Positions 9,379-17,650 of a DNA stretch of 64,000 bases are shown one piece after another. Position numbers and translations under genes: made by a program. This DNA is from Sulfitobacter litoralis (GTDB lineage Bacteria > Pseudomonadota > Alphaproteobacteria > Rhodobacterales > Rhodobacteraceae), in the NCBI RefSeq assembly GCF_900103185.1, contig NZ_FNJD01000007.1, forward strand, positions 1 to 64,000, written 5' to 3'. Below the pieces are notes generated by a model. It was not told the origin of the DNA. It ran no database searches and worked only from the letters and a program-made list of their open reading frames with translations. How positions within the stretch are numbered: the stretch's first letter is position 1; each line of letters begins with the position of its first letter.

Positions 9379-10613
9379 TGACAAATTTCGCAAATCCCGA
9401 CCGCATCCAGTCAATGATTGACGGTCTGGACGCCTTTAACGCGACACCGGGCGAAGGGACGACACGCGCGACATTCAGCCCCGAGTTCCGGCAAGCTAGC
9501 GACTATTTGCGCGCCCAGATGGAAAAGGCGGGTCTTGTTGTGCGCGAAGATGCTGTTGGCAACCTCTTTGGGCGACTGGTCGGGCGCGACCCCGCTCTTG
9601 CCCCCGTGCTTGTCGGGTCTCATTTTGATTCCGTGCCCCATGGCGGCAAATTTGACGGGCCGGCGGGTGTGATCGCGGGCATCGAAACAGCCTTTCTGTT
9701 TCAAGAGCTGGGCATTACCCCCACCCGCTCCATCGACGTCATCGCCATGATCGAAGAAGAAGGGAGCCGCTTTGGAAGCGGCCTCATGGCCTCGCGGTTG
9801 CTGACAGGAAAACTGCCCACGCAGCAGCTGTCACAGATCAAGGACGCTGCCGGCATCAGCTTTACAGAAGCGATGCGCAGCTATGGTCTGGACCCAGAAC
9901 AGCTAGACAACGTCCTCCTGCCCAAAGAGGCGGTTCATGCGTTTCTAGAGCTGCACATTGAACAGGGGCCGGTGCTCGGAGCGCAGGGCGAGGACGTAGC
10001 AATTGTTGATAGCATTGTCTGCCTGACACAGCTGCGCGTCCGTATCTATGGGGCCGCAGGCCATGCAGGGACAACGCCGATGAATGCGCGGCGCGATGCG
10101 TTGGTCGGCGCGGTCGCGGTCTTGTCAGAGCTTCCGGGCCTTGCGAAGGATATTGGCCAGAATGCCGTGCTGACGGTCGGCAAAGTCGACGTAAAACCCG
10201 GCGGTGCCAATGTTATTCCCGACGAGGTGGAATTCACAGTCGACATCCGCGCACCAGAGGAAGACGTGGTACGCCAGCTGGTCGCGCAAACACGTGCGGC
10301 AGTGGCGCGGGCAGAAAACATTGGATTTAGAACCGATGTGGTCGAAGACCTGTTCGCCCAGCCGACAATGCTTTCATCCGAGATCCATACCCGTTTAACC
10401 AAACATGCAGATCAGCTTCAGCTCAAATCTCGTAGCATGGTCAGTGGTGCCGGGCATGATGCTATGATTATGGCGGATTATGTCCCGACAGGTCTGATTT
10501 TCGTCCCAAGCCGGAACGGGGTATCCCATTCGCCTGACGAATGGACGGATTATGATCAGCTGGCCCGTGGGGTTGATGTGATCTTTGCCACCATTCGCGA
10601 GATGACGGAGTAA
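9378..10613 (+). CDS. M20-family amidohydrolase (hydantoinase/carbamoylase type)
   Basis: This 411-residue protein matches Zn-dependent amidohydrolases of the N-carbamoyl-L-amino-acid hydrolase/allantoate amidohydrolase/ureidoglycolate group. Metal ligands are visible in GSHFDSVPHGGKFDG (His82, Asp93), in IEEEGSRFGSG and in LELHIEQGPVL. The dimerisation-domain segment AAGHAGTTPMNARRDAL and the C-terminal SGAGHDAMI and GVSHSPDEW segments are typical. The enzyme hydrolyses an amide or carbamoyl bond on a small nitrogen compound; the exact substrate cannot be read. The start ATG shares one base with the transporter stop codon, so the two are co-translated. The pair is probably controlled by the divergent MarR protein. 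Confidence 0.87.
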   Translation: MTNFANPDRIQSMIDGLDAFNATPGEGTTRATFSPEFRQASDYLRAQMEKAGLVVREDAVGNLFGRLVGRDPALAPVLVGSHFDSVPHGGKFDGPAGVIAGIETAFLFQELGITPTRSIDVIAMIEEEGSRFGSGLMASRLLTGKLPTQQLSQIKDAAGISFTEAMRSYGLDPEQLDNVLLPKEAVHAFLELHIEQGPVLGAQGEDVAIVDSIVCLTQLRVRIYGAAGHAGTTPMNARRDALVGAVAVLSELPGLAKDIGQNAVLTVGKVDVKPGGANVIPDEVEFTVDIRAPEEDVVRQLVAQTRAAVARAENIGFRTDVVEDLFAQPTMLSSEIHTRLTKHADQLQLKSRSMVSGAGHDAMIMADYVPTGLIFVPSRNGVSHSPDEWTDYDQLARGVDVIFATIREMTE

Positions 10614-10642
10614 AACGCCGTCCGCAGGGGCGAAAGACGTTA

Positions 10643-11098
10643 CTATACCCCTGAAAAAAGCCCTTTTCCGAACCAGATCAGGAGAAGGGCTCCAGCAATC
10701 CAAGGACCAAACGCGAGGCGCTCTTTGCGCCCGTGGCCTGACAGCACTGCGTACCCAAGGGCACCCAGAGCCGACAGAAGAACGACCCAAGGCAAGGCGA
10801 GAACCCCAACCCAAGCACCCGCTGCCGACAGCAGCTTTGCATCGCCCAGGCCCAACCCTTCTTGGCCACGGCTGCGAAAATAGACAGCTCCGATCAGCCA
10901 GAATACGACATAGCCAAGGATCGCGCCCCAGATCGCCTCCGTCGGAAGGGCACGCTGCGCCAGCGCATTCGTCCCCAGTCCGGCCCAGATCAGGGGAAGA
11001 GTATAGTGATCCGGCAAGCGATGTTCGCGCAGATCAATACGCACAAGCTGACCCAAAGTCAGAATCAAAATGATCGAGGACAAGATGAACACAGGCAT
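10643..11098 (-). CDS. Prepilin peptidase (A24 family), short form
   Basis: This membrane protein of about 151 residues carries both catalytic aspartates of type IV prepilin peptidases, in IDLREHRLPD near residue 25 and in GLGDAKLLSAAGAW near residue 90. It is only the peptidase half: the N-terminal cytoplasmic N-methyltransferase domain of GspO/PilD is absent. It lies next to a complete type II secretion locus whose five pseudopilins need cleavage, so it is the likely GspO. ATG 11098 is chosen; an in-frame GTG at 11113 is possible. No good ribosome site is seen for either. A terminator-like hairpin overlaps its last codons. Confidence 0.8.
   Translation of the reverse strand: MPVFILSSIILILTLGQLVRIDLREHRLPDHYTLPLIWAGLGTNALAQRALPTEAIWGAILGYVVFWLIGAVYFRSRGQEGLGLGDAKLLSAAGAWVGVLALPWVVLLSALGALGYAVLSGHGRKERLAFGPWIAGALLLIWFGKGLFSGV
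10654..10691 (-). terminator. Terminator-like hairpin inside the 3' end of the prepilin peptidase gene
   Basis: Reading the minus strand, an 11-bp stem (AGCCCTTCTCC with GGAAAAGGGCT, one G-T pair) with an 11-nt loop is followed directly by six T residues at 10659-10654. This is a textbook intrinsic terminator shape, yet the stop codon (10645-10643) lies 8 nt beyond the T-run. If active, it would yield transcripts without a stop codon. Confidence 0.5.
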
Positions 11099-11304
11099 TC
11101 GCGCATAAAACACGGCAGGCAGTGAAAACGCCAGTGTGCCTAGGTTCCAACTAAATGAGATATTTTATCATGACCTGTGAAACTTTCTCGGCGGCGGCAC
11201 GTGACTCGTTCAATGCGGGTAGTGAATAGCATTTTTCAGCGCGCGCAGGGCGATCCGATGACCGTTGGTCTCGGTACATAAATAAGCCAACTAGGGAGTG
11301 GAAA

Positions 11305-12930
11305 ATGACTTTTAACCTTCGTACCTTGTTGCAGGGAAGCTGCGCGACAGCGCTTTGCCTGACAGCAAGCATTGCATCTGCATCATCGCACCGTGAGGCA
11401 CCGGGTATCACCGAGCAGCCAAAGATCGACGCGACAGATTTCTACATGTTCAAAAGCTACGAGGCAAACCGCGGCGACTACGTGACCCTCATTGCAAATT
11501 ATCAGCCTTTGCAAGCCCCCTATGGTGGACCCAACTATTTCACCATGGACCCCGACGCTATCTATGAAATCCATGTCAGCAATGACGCCGATGCCGAAGA
11601 AGAGATCACCTTTCAGTTCCAATTCGACAACAATCTGAAAGACGGCACTGGTATCCAGCTGGACATCGGCGGCGAGAAAGTCGGTATTCCGTTGCGCGCC
11701 GCAGGCCAGATCACAGCCAGCAACCCGACCGCTGCTCTGGGTGAAACCGAAAGCTATAGCGTGACCATGATCACGGGGGACCGTCGCAGTGGCAAAAGAA
11801 CGTCGCTGTCGCATGGCGGCGGGACGACCTTTACCAAGCCGCTCGACAACGTTGGCAATAAGACCCTGCCTAACTATGCCGAATACGCAAACGCCTATAT
11901 CTATGACGACGTAAAGATCCCGGGATGCGGAACGGGCCGGGTTTTTGCTGGCCAACGCGCAGAGGCGTTCGCGGTGAACCTAGGCGAAATCTTTGATCTG
12001 GTGAATCTGGTGCCAGTGCAGGGACCAGACAATCCGATGTGGTCCCAGTATAACGATCCCAATTCCAACGCGAACGGGATCGTGCAGGACCGCGCCAATG
12101 ACGACCTGATTGGCAAAGCCAATGTTACAACGCTGGCTTTGGAAATCCCGATCTCCTGTCTGACCCAAGGCGATGAGCCGGTAATCGGGGCATGGACAAC
12201 TGCCAGCCTGCCACAAGGCGAATTGGAAGATCCGTCGCCCACCTACGAGAAGACCTCGGTTTATGGTGGCGCTTGGGTACAGCAGTCGCGCTTGTCCAAC
12301 CCGCTGGTCAACGAGGTGGTCATCGGCCTTTCCGACAAGGATCTGTTTAACGCAGCAGAGCCCACAATCGACGAGGCACTGGCAGTCTATGTGACCAATC
12401 CGACCCTGCCTGCGCTGCTGGACATTCTGTTCCGCGACGCTTTGGGAGCATCGGGCAATATCGCGCCGTCGAACTTCCCGCGGACCGATCTTGTTACCGC
12501 GTTCCTCAGCGGTTTCCCCGGCGTGAACCAGCCTGCTGGTTTCGATGCGGCGACAGACCTGTCTGAAATGCTGCGTTTGAACACGACGTTCCCAGCGACA
12601 CCTGCGTCCGAGCAGCACACCTTTGGCCTTCTGGCTGAAGACCTTGCGGGTTTCCCAAACGGTCGCCGTCCAGCGGATGACACTGTCGATCTTGCGCTGC
12701 GCGTAATGATGGGCCGGTTGTGCCATGACGTGCCTCTGGGGCAGGAGCTTAGCGGTGACCCAAGTGCCGAAGACAACGTAAATCTGGGTCTTTGCGGTGC
12801 AGGTGATCCCAACGATACCGCGCCTGCTGGCCAAGTACCGTTGACCGATGGGGCACCTTTGCGCGCCACCGAATTGCAATCCGTGTTCCCCTACTTGAAC
12901 ACACCGATTGCTGGTTCGCCGAACAACTAA
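11305..12930 (+). CDS. DUF4331-domain exported protein
   Basis: This 541-residue protein has a signal peptide (cleavage after about residue 27, near SIASASSHRE). It then has the DUF4331 hallmark SHREAPGITEQPKIDATDFYMF, where Asp and His residues follow the mature N-terminus. The rest is a beta-rich domain with 'SNDADAEEEITFQFQF' and an extended tail. Members are secreted or surface proteins of unknown biochemical role. AGGGAG precedes ATG 11305 at good spacing. It is followed after 23 nt by a small lipoprotein gene, and the two sit between a prepilin peptidase and the gsp genes. This makes it a candidate type II secretion substrate, which is inference from position only. Confidence 0.85.
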   Translation: MTFNLRTLLQGSCATALCLTASIASASSHREAPGITEQPKIDATDFYMFKSYEANRGDYVTLIANYQPLQAPYGGPNYFTMDPDAIYEIHVSNDADAEEEITFQFQFDNNLKDGTGIQLDIGGEKVGIPLRAAGQITASNPTAALGETESYSVTMITGDRRSGKRTSLSHGGGTTFTKPLDNVGNKTLPNYAEYANAYIYDDVKIPGCGTGRVFAGQRAEAFAVNLGEIFDLVNLVPVQGPDNPMWSQYNDPNSNANGIVQDRANDDLIGKANVTTLALEIPISCLTQGDEPVIGAWTTASLPQGELEDPSPTYEKTSVYGGAWVQQSRLSNPLVNEVVIGLSDKDLFNAAEPTIDEALAVYVTNPTLPALLDILFRDALGASGNIAPSNFPRTDLVTAFLSGFPGVNQPAGFDAATDLSEMLRLNTTFPATPASEQHTFGLLAEDLAGFPNGRRPADDTVDLALRVMMGRLCHDVPLGQELSGDPSAEDNVNLGLCGAGDPNDTAPAGQVPLTDGAPLRATELQSVFPYLNTPIAGSPNN

Positions 12931-12953
12931 ACCCATAGAATAGGAGAATTCCG

Positions 12954-13151
12954 ATGTTGAAGAGTATCTCAGTTCTTGTGGTTGTGGCTGGCGTTCTAGT
13001 CGCTTGTGGTAGCAGCGGCGCGCTAAACGGCATTTCCAAATTGGGGGCAGACTTTGCGCGCGCCTTCAACCAGGATCGCAATGCCGAGCCGATCTCCCTT
13101 GCGGGGGTCACCCTGCCACGGTTCCCGACAAGCGAACCTTTCAACCCTTAG
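12954..13151 (+). CDS. Small lipoprotein
   Basis: This 65-residue protein begins with a lipoprotein signal: a hydrophobic stretch ending in the lipobox VLVAC, with Cys18 as the lipidation site, then a Gly/Ser linker. The mature part is about 47 residues, with no recognised domain and a Pro-rich end. AGGAGAATTCCG directly upstream is a strong ribosome site. It is probably co-transcribed with the DUF4331 gene and ends just before a strong hairpin. Lipoproteins next to secretion loci can act as pilotins, but nothing in the sequence shows that. Confidence 0.75.
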   Translation: MLKSISVLVVVAGVLVACGSSGALNGISKLGADFARAFNQDRNAEPISLAGVTLPRFPTSEPFNP

Positions 13152-13193
13152 GTTGATCGGCTGCCCTTGAAGGGTACGAGAACAGACAAGAGG

Positions 13194-13219
13194 CGCGGCG
13201 GCTCGAAAGAGTGGCCGCG
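13194..13219 (+). terminator. Intrinsic terminator after the DUF4331-lipoprotein pair
   Basis: CGCGGC at 13194-13199 pairs with GCCGCG at 13214-13219. The stem continues through CTC/GAG to a GAAA tetraloop with a single G-G mismatch, and is followed by TTTCGCATTTT. It lies between the plus-strand lipoprotein gene and the convergent gspK gene and could act in both directions. Confidence 0.65.
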
Positions 13220-13235
13220 TTTCGCATTTTATCCC

Positions 13236-14120
13236 TTAGGGACGGAAGGGCGTTGGGACCGGCAAGGCCCCCTTGGCTGCAAGATGCGCTGAAAAGCTGC
13301 GCTCGATCGCATAGGTGTCTTTCTGCCCCAGCCTGTCTTCGCGCAGCAACCGTGATGTCAGAATAACCGTGTTGCCATCGACTTCTGCGCGGCTTTCCAC
13401 GTCATATACGTCTGACGTGAAACCAATACCGTTCAGCGCGACAATGCCAGCGTCGGTCACGGCCCCGCGCGTGAGGAAACCGTTTTGTTCGCGCCGTTTG
13501 ACCAACTGTCTCGCGGCGGTTGGCGATCCCAGCACTGCCGCGATCACCGCTTCGCTTGCAGTGTTGATGTTCACGTCCCCGGGTTGCGGCAGCAGGCTGA
13601 CATGTGGGGCCAGTACCGCGCGCGTCTGCGCGTCCAAAAGCTCGACCTCGGACAACGCGCGTATGGGGCCGCGGCGGGAAATTCGGTCGTTGATGTCCAA
13701 CGCCACGCTGTCGGGCAAGTCCAGAGATTTGACCAGCCGCGCAAGGATTTGCTGTTGCAAAAGGCGGCCCGCTGCAAGCCCGTTTAGATCAAACCGCGCT
13801 TGGGCATCTGATACGCTGATCGCAAAGCTACCCGTCTCTAGTTGCACCTCTTCTTGTGCCGCTAGCGCCCATGGTTCGGCCATATGGTCCGTCTCTGGTG
13901 CGACGTCCATATCCCGGCGTAACGCCACGATAATCGAGGTCTCCGCACCCAAGGCCAGCGCCTCGGCTTGGGTCGCCGCGGCCGCACGCTGGGTGCGTTC
14001 CATCAGGGTCTCTTGCGAGGTAAACATCAAGACAACGATCGCCGACCCCAAAGCGAGCGCCACCAGCACATTGATCAACACGACGCCGGCGTCGGGATAT
14101 CGCATACCGGCGTGGTTCAT
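13236..14120 (-). CDS. Type II secretion minor pseudopilin GspK
   Basis: This 294-residue protein has a class III prepilin leader ending in Gly before VVLINVLVALAL. Position +5 is Asn rather than the Glu found in other pseudopilins, which is a hallmark of GspK. The large domain contains the helix-rich insert typical of GspK and the segment PGDVNINTASEAVIAAVLG. GspK caps the pseudopilus tip together with GspI and GspJ. Its ATG overlaps the gspJ stop (ATGA). It is the last gene of the minus-strand lpoA-like-gspJ-gspK group, apart from the more distant prepilin peptidase. Confidence 0.92.
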   Translation of the reverse strand: MNHAGMRYPDAGVVLINVLVALALGSAIVVLMFTSQETLMERTQRAAAATQAEALALGAETSIIVALRRDMDVAPETDHMAEPWALAAQEEVQLETGSFAISVSDAQARFDLNGLAAGRLLQQQILARLVKSLDLPDSVALDINDRISRRGPIRALSEVELLDAQTRAVLAPHVSLLPQPGDVNINTASEAVIAAVLGSPTAARQLVKRREQNGFLTRGAVTDAGIVALNGIGFTSDVYDVESRAEVDGNTVILTSRLLREDRLGQKDTYAIERSFSAHLAAKGALPVPTPFRP

Positions 14121-14644
14121 CGGGGCGCAGGACGGGTCAAAGACGAAAGCCGCCTGAGACTGCCAATCGCATCGATGTCCACGCGGATATCCACGGCCAG
14201 CGCTTCATTCTCGCCGGCGGGGTCAGGCCACGCCAAATGCCAGTTGCGATCCCTATCAAGCACGCGAAACGTCACCGCGCTCACATCCGGTATCAGGGCT
14301 TGCCGCAACAGGTCGTCCGCGTTTCGGGGGCCTATCTCGCGGCTGAGCGTATTTGCATCGTGCAGATATTGGCGTTTGGTCTGGCCATCATGCCCGAGAG
14401 TGGACAAGACACCATCCTGAAGCGTCACCGTACGTGGGTCCGCCTGCACAATATCGCGCCCGAAGATCAGCAGTGCCCGGTCCAATTGCGCGAGATGCTC
14501 GAGCCGGCCATCGGTGCGTTCGCGCACGCGTAAGATTGTGTCCAACGTGGTAAACGAGGCAATGCCGACCAAAGCAAAGACACTAAGCGCGACCAGCATC
14601 TCGATCAGAGTCACGCCAGCCTCTTGATCGCGGATAGCAGTCAT
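14117..14644 (-). CDS. Type II secretion minor pseudopilin GspJ
   Basis: This 175-residue protein has a prepilin leader ending in Gly before VTLIEMLVALSVFALVG, with the +5 Glu present. The periplasmic part carries the ERTDGRLEHLAQLDRALLIFGRDIVQ helix region typical of GspJ (shown here by its character rather than by full alignment). GspJ belongs to the quaternary tip complex of the pseudopilus. The start overlaps the stop of the LpoA-like lipoprotein gene (ATGA) and its own stop overlaps gspK, so the three genes are translationally coupled. Confidence 0.9.
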   Translation of the reverse strand: MTAIRDQEAGVTLIEMLVALSVFALVGIASFTTLDTILRVRERTDGRLEHLAQLDRALLIFGRDIVQADPRTVTLQDGVLSTLGHDGQTKRQYLHDANTLSREIGPRNADDLLRQALIPDVSAVTFRVLDRDRNWHLAWPDPAGENEALAVDIRVDIDAIGSLRRLSSLTRPAPR

Positions 14645-15783
14645 GCGCCGGTGGAGCCAATCAGGTTATTCGCGCCGGTTGTCACGCTCAAAATAGCCAG
14701 CCCGCGTGCGCATTGTCCGTCCTTTTGGAACCGGTAGGGGCCGACGACACCGTCGAAACCGGCTTCGCGCAGCAGCCCTTTGCGGTTCTGCTGGCCGATG
14801 CGCCCAAGGATTCGCGCCATTTCGACGGCATCAAAGGCCAACCCGCCAAGCACGCCCGCTTCGGTTTCACTGAACGCGGTAAAGGCTGTGGCAAAGGCTT
14901 CGAAACGAACAGGGTCGGGTGCGGCAAACCAACCATCCTGCAGTGCGTCGATCCGGTAAGGGGTGATAGAGGCCCATTGTTCCGAGCCAAGCAGCTGTAT
15001 CCCCGCGCCCTTGATCGCCGCGGCCTGTTCTTCAAACGGGCCGCCCACAACGGGCAGATAAACCGCATCCGGAAGCGCACCGCCGTTCGCGGCGCGGATT
15101 TTGTCGATCAGGCCAGCGGCGGATGACGCGACAATCGCTGCCGGAGCCGTACCACCTGTCGCCGCGGCGACGGATTGCGCTGCCTGCGCGGACAAGGCAC
15201 CAAATGGCCCCGGAGGAACAACGGTAACAACATTGCGCTTGCCGCGGGTTGCCGCGAAGCCGAGGATTGATTTCGCTGATTGCTGCGGTGTGATGCCGAA
15301 TACGAACAGGTTATCTCCGGCGATAGAGCTGTCGTTTGACAATGAAACAACGGGCGTACCGCGCCCGACGGCTTCGGTGACGGCGCGGCTCTGGCCTGAG
15401 AAAAGCGGACCAAGGAACATCTTCGCCCCTCCGTCCATCGCTTTTTGTGCGGCAGCAACGGCTGTTTCGGGGCTATCGCCGGCATCGACCACCTCGACCT
15501 CGGCCCCCGGTCCGGTCGCGTTGCCGCCAAGGCTTGCGGCTGCCAGCATGATCTGTCCTAATGACGCTCGCGGGCCGGTAAGCGGGGCCAGCAAAACGGC
15601 CTGCCCTACCGCATTTTCCGGCGGCAGTTCAGTGTCACCTGTCAAAGACAACCCGCCGCAGCCCGACAAACCAATGAGCGCCGATGACCCACCAAGACCC
15701 AACAATACCCGCCGCCGCGACAGAGGGGAAAAGGCACCGGAAGCCACGCTTTCGATGGATTTTATCGGCTGTGCTTTTGGCAT
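14641..15783 (-). CDS. LpoA-like periplasmic-binding-fold lipoprotein
   Basis: This protein of about 380 residues begins with a Tat-like SRRRVLLG motif at residues 22-29 and a lipobox ending at Cys42 (IGLSGC). The mature domain has the type 1 periplasmic-binding fold pattern seen in penicillin-binding-protein activators and amide-binding proteins: AVLLAPLTGPRASLGQIML, then AAQKAMDGGAKMFLGPLFSGQ, then GTPVVSLSNDSS. GAGGA lies 9 nt before ATG 15783, which I prefer; ATG 15813 with GGGAGG upstream is also possible. It is coupled to gspJ, so a role in cell-wall accommodation of the secretion machine is plausible but inferred. Its 5' end overlaps the divergent gspN by about 100 nt. Confidence 0.77.
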   Translation of the reverse strand: MPKAQPIKSIESVASGAFSPLSRRRVLLGLGGSSALIGLSGCGGLSLTGDTELPPENAVGQAVLLAPLTGPRASLGQIMLAAASLGGNATGPGAEVEVVDAGDSPETAVAAAQKAMDGGAKMFLGPLFSGQSRAVTEAVGRGTPVVSLSNDSSIAGDNLFVFGITPQQSAKSILGFAATRGKRNVVTVVPPGPFGALSAQAAQSVAAATGGTAPAAIVASSAAGLIDKIRAANGGALPDAVYLPVVGGPFEEQAAAIKGAGIQLLGSEQWASITPYRIDALQDGWFAAPDPVRFEAFATAFTAFSETEAGVLGGLAFDAVEMARILGRIGQQNRKGLLREAGFDGVVGPYRFQKDGQCARGLAILSVTTGANNLIGSTGA

Positions 15784-16436
15784 CTTTTGCATTCCTCGTT
15801 TACGTGACGACATTGATTGTCACCCTCCCGGCAACGGCCTTGCGCCGTATTGCCGTCATCCCTGCTCCGATTACTGACCTGTATGGCGGCCTGTGGGAAG
15901 GGCGTGCTGTGCTGGACGGTGGATATTCGCTGGATTGGGACCTGCGCGGCTGGCCTTTGTTCGCTGCACGCGGGGTCGCGGACTGGACCCTGCAAGGGCC
16001 CGATACCCAATTGACCGGCGTCGCGACCTTTACCCCAGCATCAATAAGCGCGGCAGATATCGTGGGACGGATCGGGCCCGGTTTGGTCGACCTGATCCCC
16101 GGGGCCGCATTGAAAAACTGCACGTCGCAGGCCGTCGTTGATGTGCAGCGGATGAGCTGGCGCAAGGGTGCCGCTGCTGCTGCGGGCGCGGTTCTGATCA
16201 GCGAAGGGCGATGCAAAGATCTATTGGGACGCGACACAACAGTGCCGCAGATGACGCTGGACCTGACAACCGAAGGCCGCGACGCCCAAGCCCTGTTGAA
16301 GGACCGTGACAGCACGCTGGCCAAGGTCACGGTAACAGGGGAACGGCGGCTGATCGCGCGTATTGAGCCCGAAGGCGCCGTGCTTGTGCCGGGCATGCCG
16401 ACGAGCGGGCCGATGATCATCGAAATGCCATTCTAG
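15684..16436 (+). CDS. Type II secretion protein GspN
   Basis: This 250-residue protein has one N-terminal membrane anchor at about residues 25-46 and a periplasmic domain with the GspN pattern, including ITDLYGGLWEGRAVLDGGY and VADWTLQGP. GspN is an accessory inner-membrane component of the secretion machine. It is the only plus-strand gene inside the minus-strand gspL-to-gspK block. Its start region overlaps the 5' end of the LpoA-like gene head-to-head. Its TAG stop and the gspF stop share one palindromic CTAG at 16433-16436. No usable later start exists because the membrane segment begins at once. Confidence 0.82.
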   Translation: MTHQDPTIPAAATEGKRHRKPRFRWILSAVLLASFAFLVYVTTLIVTLPATALRRIAVIPAPITDLYGGLWEGRAVLDGGYSLDWDLRGWPLFAARGVADWTLQGPDTQLTGVATFTPASISAADIVGRIGPGLVDLIPGAALKNCTSQAVVDVQRMSWRKGAAAAAGAVLISEGRCKDLLGRDTTVPQMTLDLTTEGRDAQALLKDRDSTLAKVTVTGERRLIARIEPEGAVLVPGMPTSGPMIIEMPF

Positions 16437-17650
16437 TTCACCAGATTGTTGAGGTTAACGATCGGCAGCAGGATTGAGAGCACCAAAAGCATCACGATTC
16501 CCCCCATGATCAGCAGTACGGCCGGTTCAACCAGTGCCACCAGTGCGGCTACCAATGCATTCAGATCGCGCTCCTGATCGTCAGCCGCGCGGGTAAGCGT
16601 TGTCCCCAGCACGCCCCCCGCTTCGCCACTGGCGATCATCGCGATCAGCATCGGGGGGAAAACTTTGGCATCGTCCAGCGCCCGTGACAGCGATGTTCCT
16701 TCGCGTACGCGTGCCGTTGCTTGCGCCACTTTTTCGCGGATGTGCAAATTCGGCACAGTCTGCGTAGCAGCGGTCAAGGCATCAACAAGCGGCACGCGAC
16801 TGACGGTCAACGTCGCCAAGGTACCCGCGAACTGCACCGAGTTTGTCTTGAGAGAGAACCCCCGCGTCAGCACCGAACGCGATAGAAACCGATGCCAGCG
16901 CAGCCGCATCGCCGGTTGTCGCAGCAGGCTGGCCCCGCCAAGGATGATGGCAGCGAGCACGCCCAACATTACAATCCCCCATGCGTTGATAAAATCGCTT
17001 ACGGTGATTAACGAACGGGTCAGGAACGGCAGCTCCGCCCCGCGAGAGGTAAAAACGCGCACAATGTCAGGCACGACAAAGGTCAACAGCGCGACGATTA
17101 CCGCAAGCGAAACGACGGCAAGGATGGCGGGATAAAGCAAAGCAAGCTGCACCGTCTGCCGGTTCTTGGCGCGGGTTTCCACGAAGCCGGACAGATGTTC
17201 CATCACTTGGCCAAGCTGCCCCGAGGTTTCCCCCGCCGCGACCGATGCGCGGTAGAAGTCGCCGAACACCTGAGGATACGCGCCAAGCGCCTGCGCAAAG
17301 CTGCGCCCCTCGAGCACTGAGGCGCGTAGGTTCAACAACAATGATGTAACGGCAGGCTTGTTCTGCTGGTCTGCCACTGTCTTGAGCGCTTGTTCCACAC
17401 CGATCCCCGAACCGATCAGCGTGGCAAGCTGCCGGGTCAGTAGGGTCAACGCGCGGCGCGAAATCTTGGCCCTGCCAAAGCCCGCCCCCTTCGTCGCCTT
17501 CCCCTTCTTTGCAACTGTTGGTTCAACCGACAGCGGCGCGAGGTTGCGCTGGCGCAGACTGCTGCGTGCGGCGGCGGCACTTGCGGCCTCTATGATCCCC
17601 TTGGTCGACTTGCCCGCGGGCGTCATCGCTTCATAGGCATAGGCTGGCAT
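16433..17650 (-). CDS. Type II secretion inner-membrane platform protein GspF
   Basis: At 405 residues this is full length for GspF. It has two repeated cytoplasmic helical domains, marked by RQLATLIGSGIGVEQAL and later by TLTVSRVPLVDALTAA, and three membrane segments at about 170-195, 220-245 and 375-400. GspF is the polytopic platform that connects the GspE motor to pseudopilus assembly. Its start codon shares a base with the gspE stop (TAATG), so it is coupled to gspE. Its stop overlaps the convergent gspN stop. Confidence 0.95.
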   Translation of the reverse strand: MPAYAYEAMTPAGKSTKGIIEAASAAAARSSLRQRNLAPLSVEPTVAKKGKATKGAGFGRAKISRRALTLLTRQLATLIGSGIGVEQALKTVADQQNKPAVTSLLLNLRASVLEGRSFAQALGAYPQVFGDFYRASVAAGETSGQLGQVMEHLSGFVETRAKNRQTVQLALLYPAILAVVSLAVIVALLTFVVPDIVRVFTSRGAELPFLTRSLITVSDFINAWGIVMLGVLAAIILGGASLLRQPAMRLRWHRFLSRSVLTRGFSLKTNSVQFAGTLATLTVSRVPLVDALTAATQTVPNLHIREKVAQATARVREGTSLSRALDDAKVFPPMLIAMIASGEAGGVLGTTLTRAADDQERDLNALVAALVALVEPAVLLIMGGIVMLLVLSILLPIVNLNNLVN

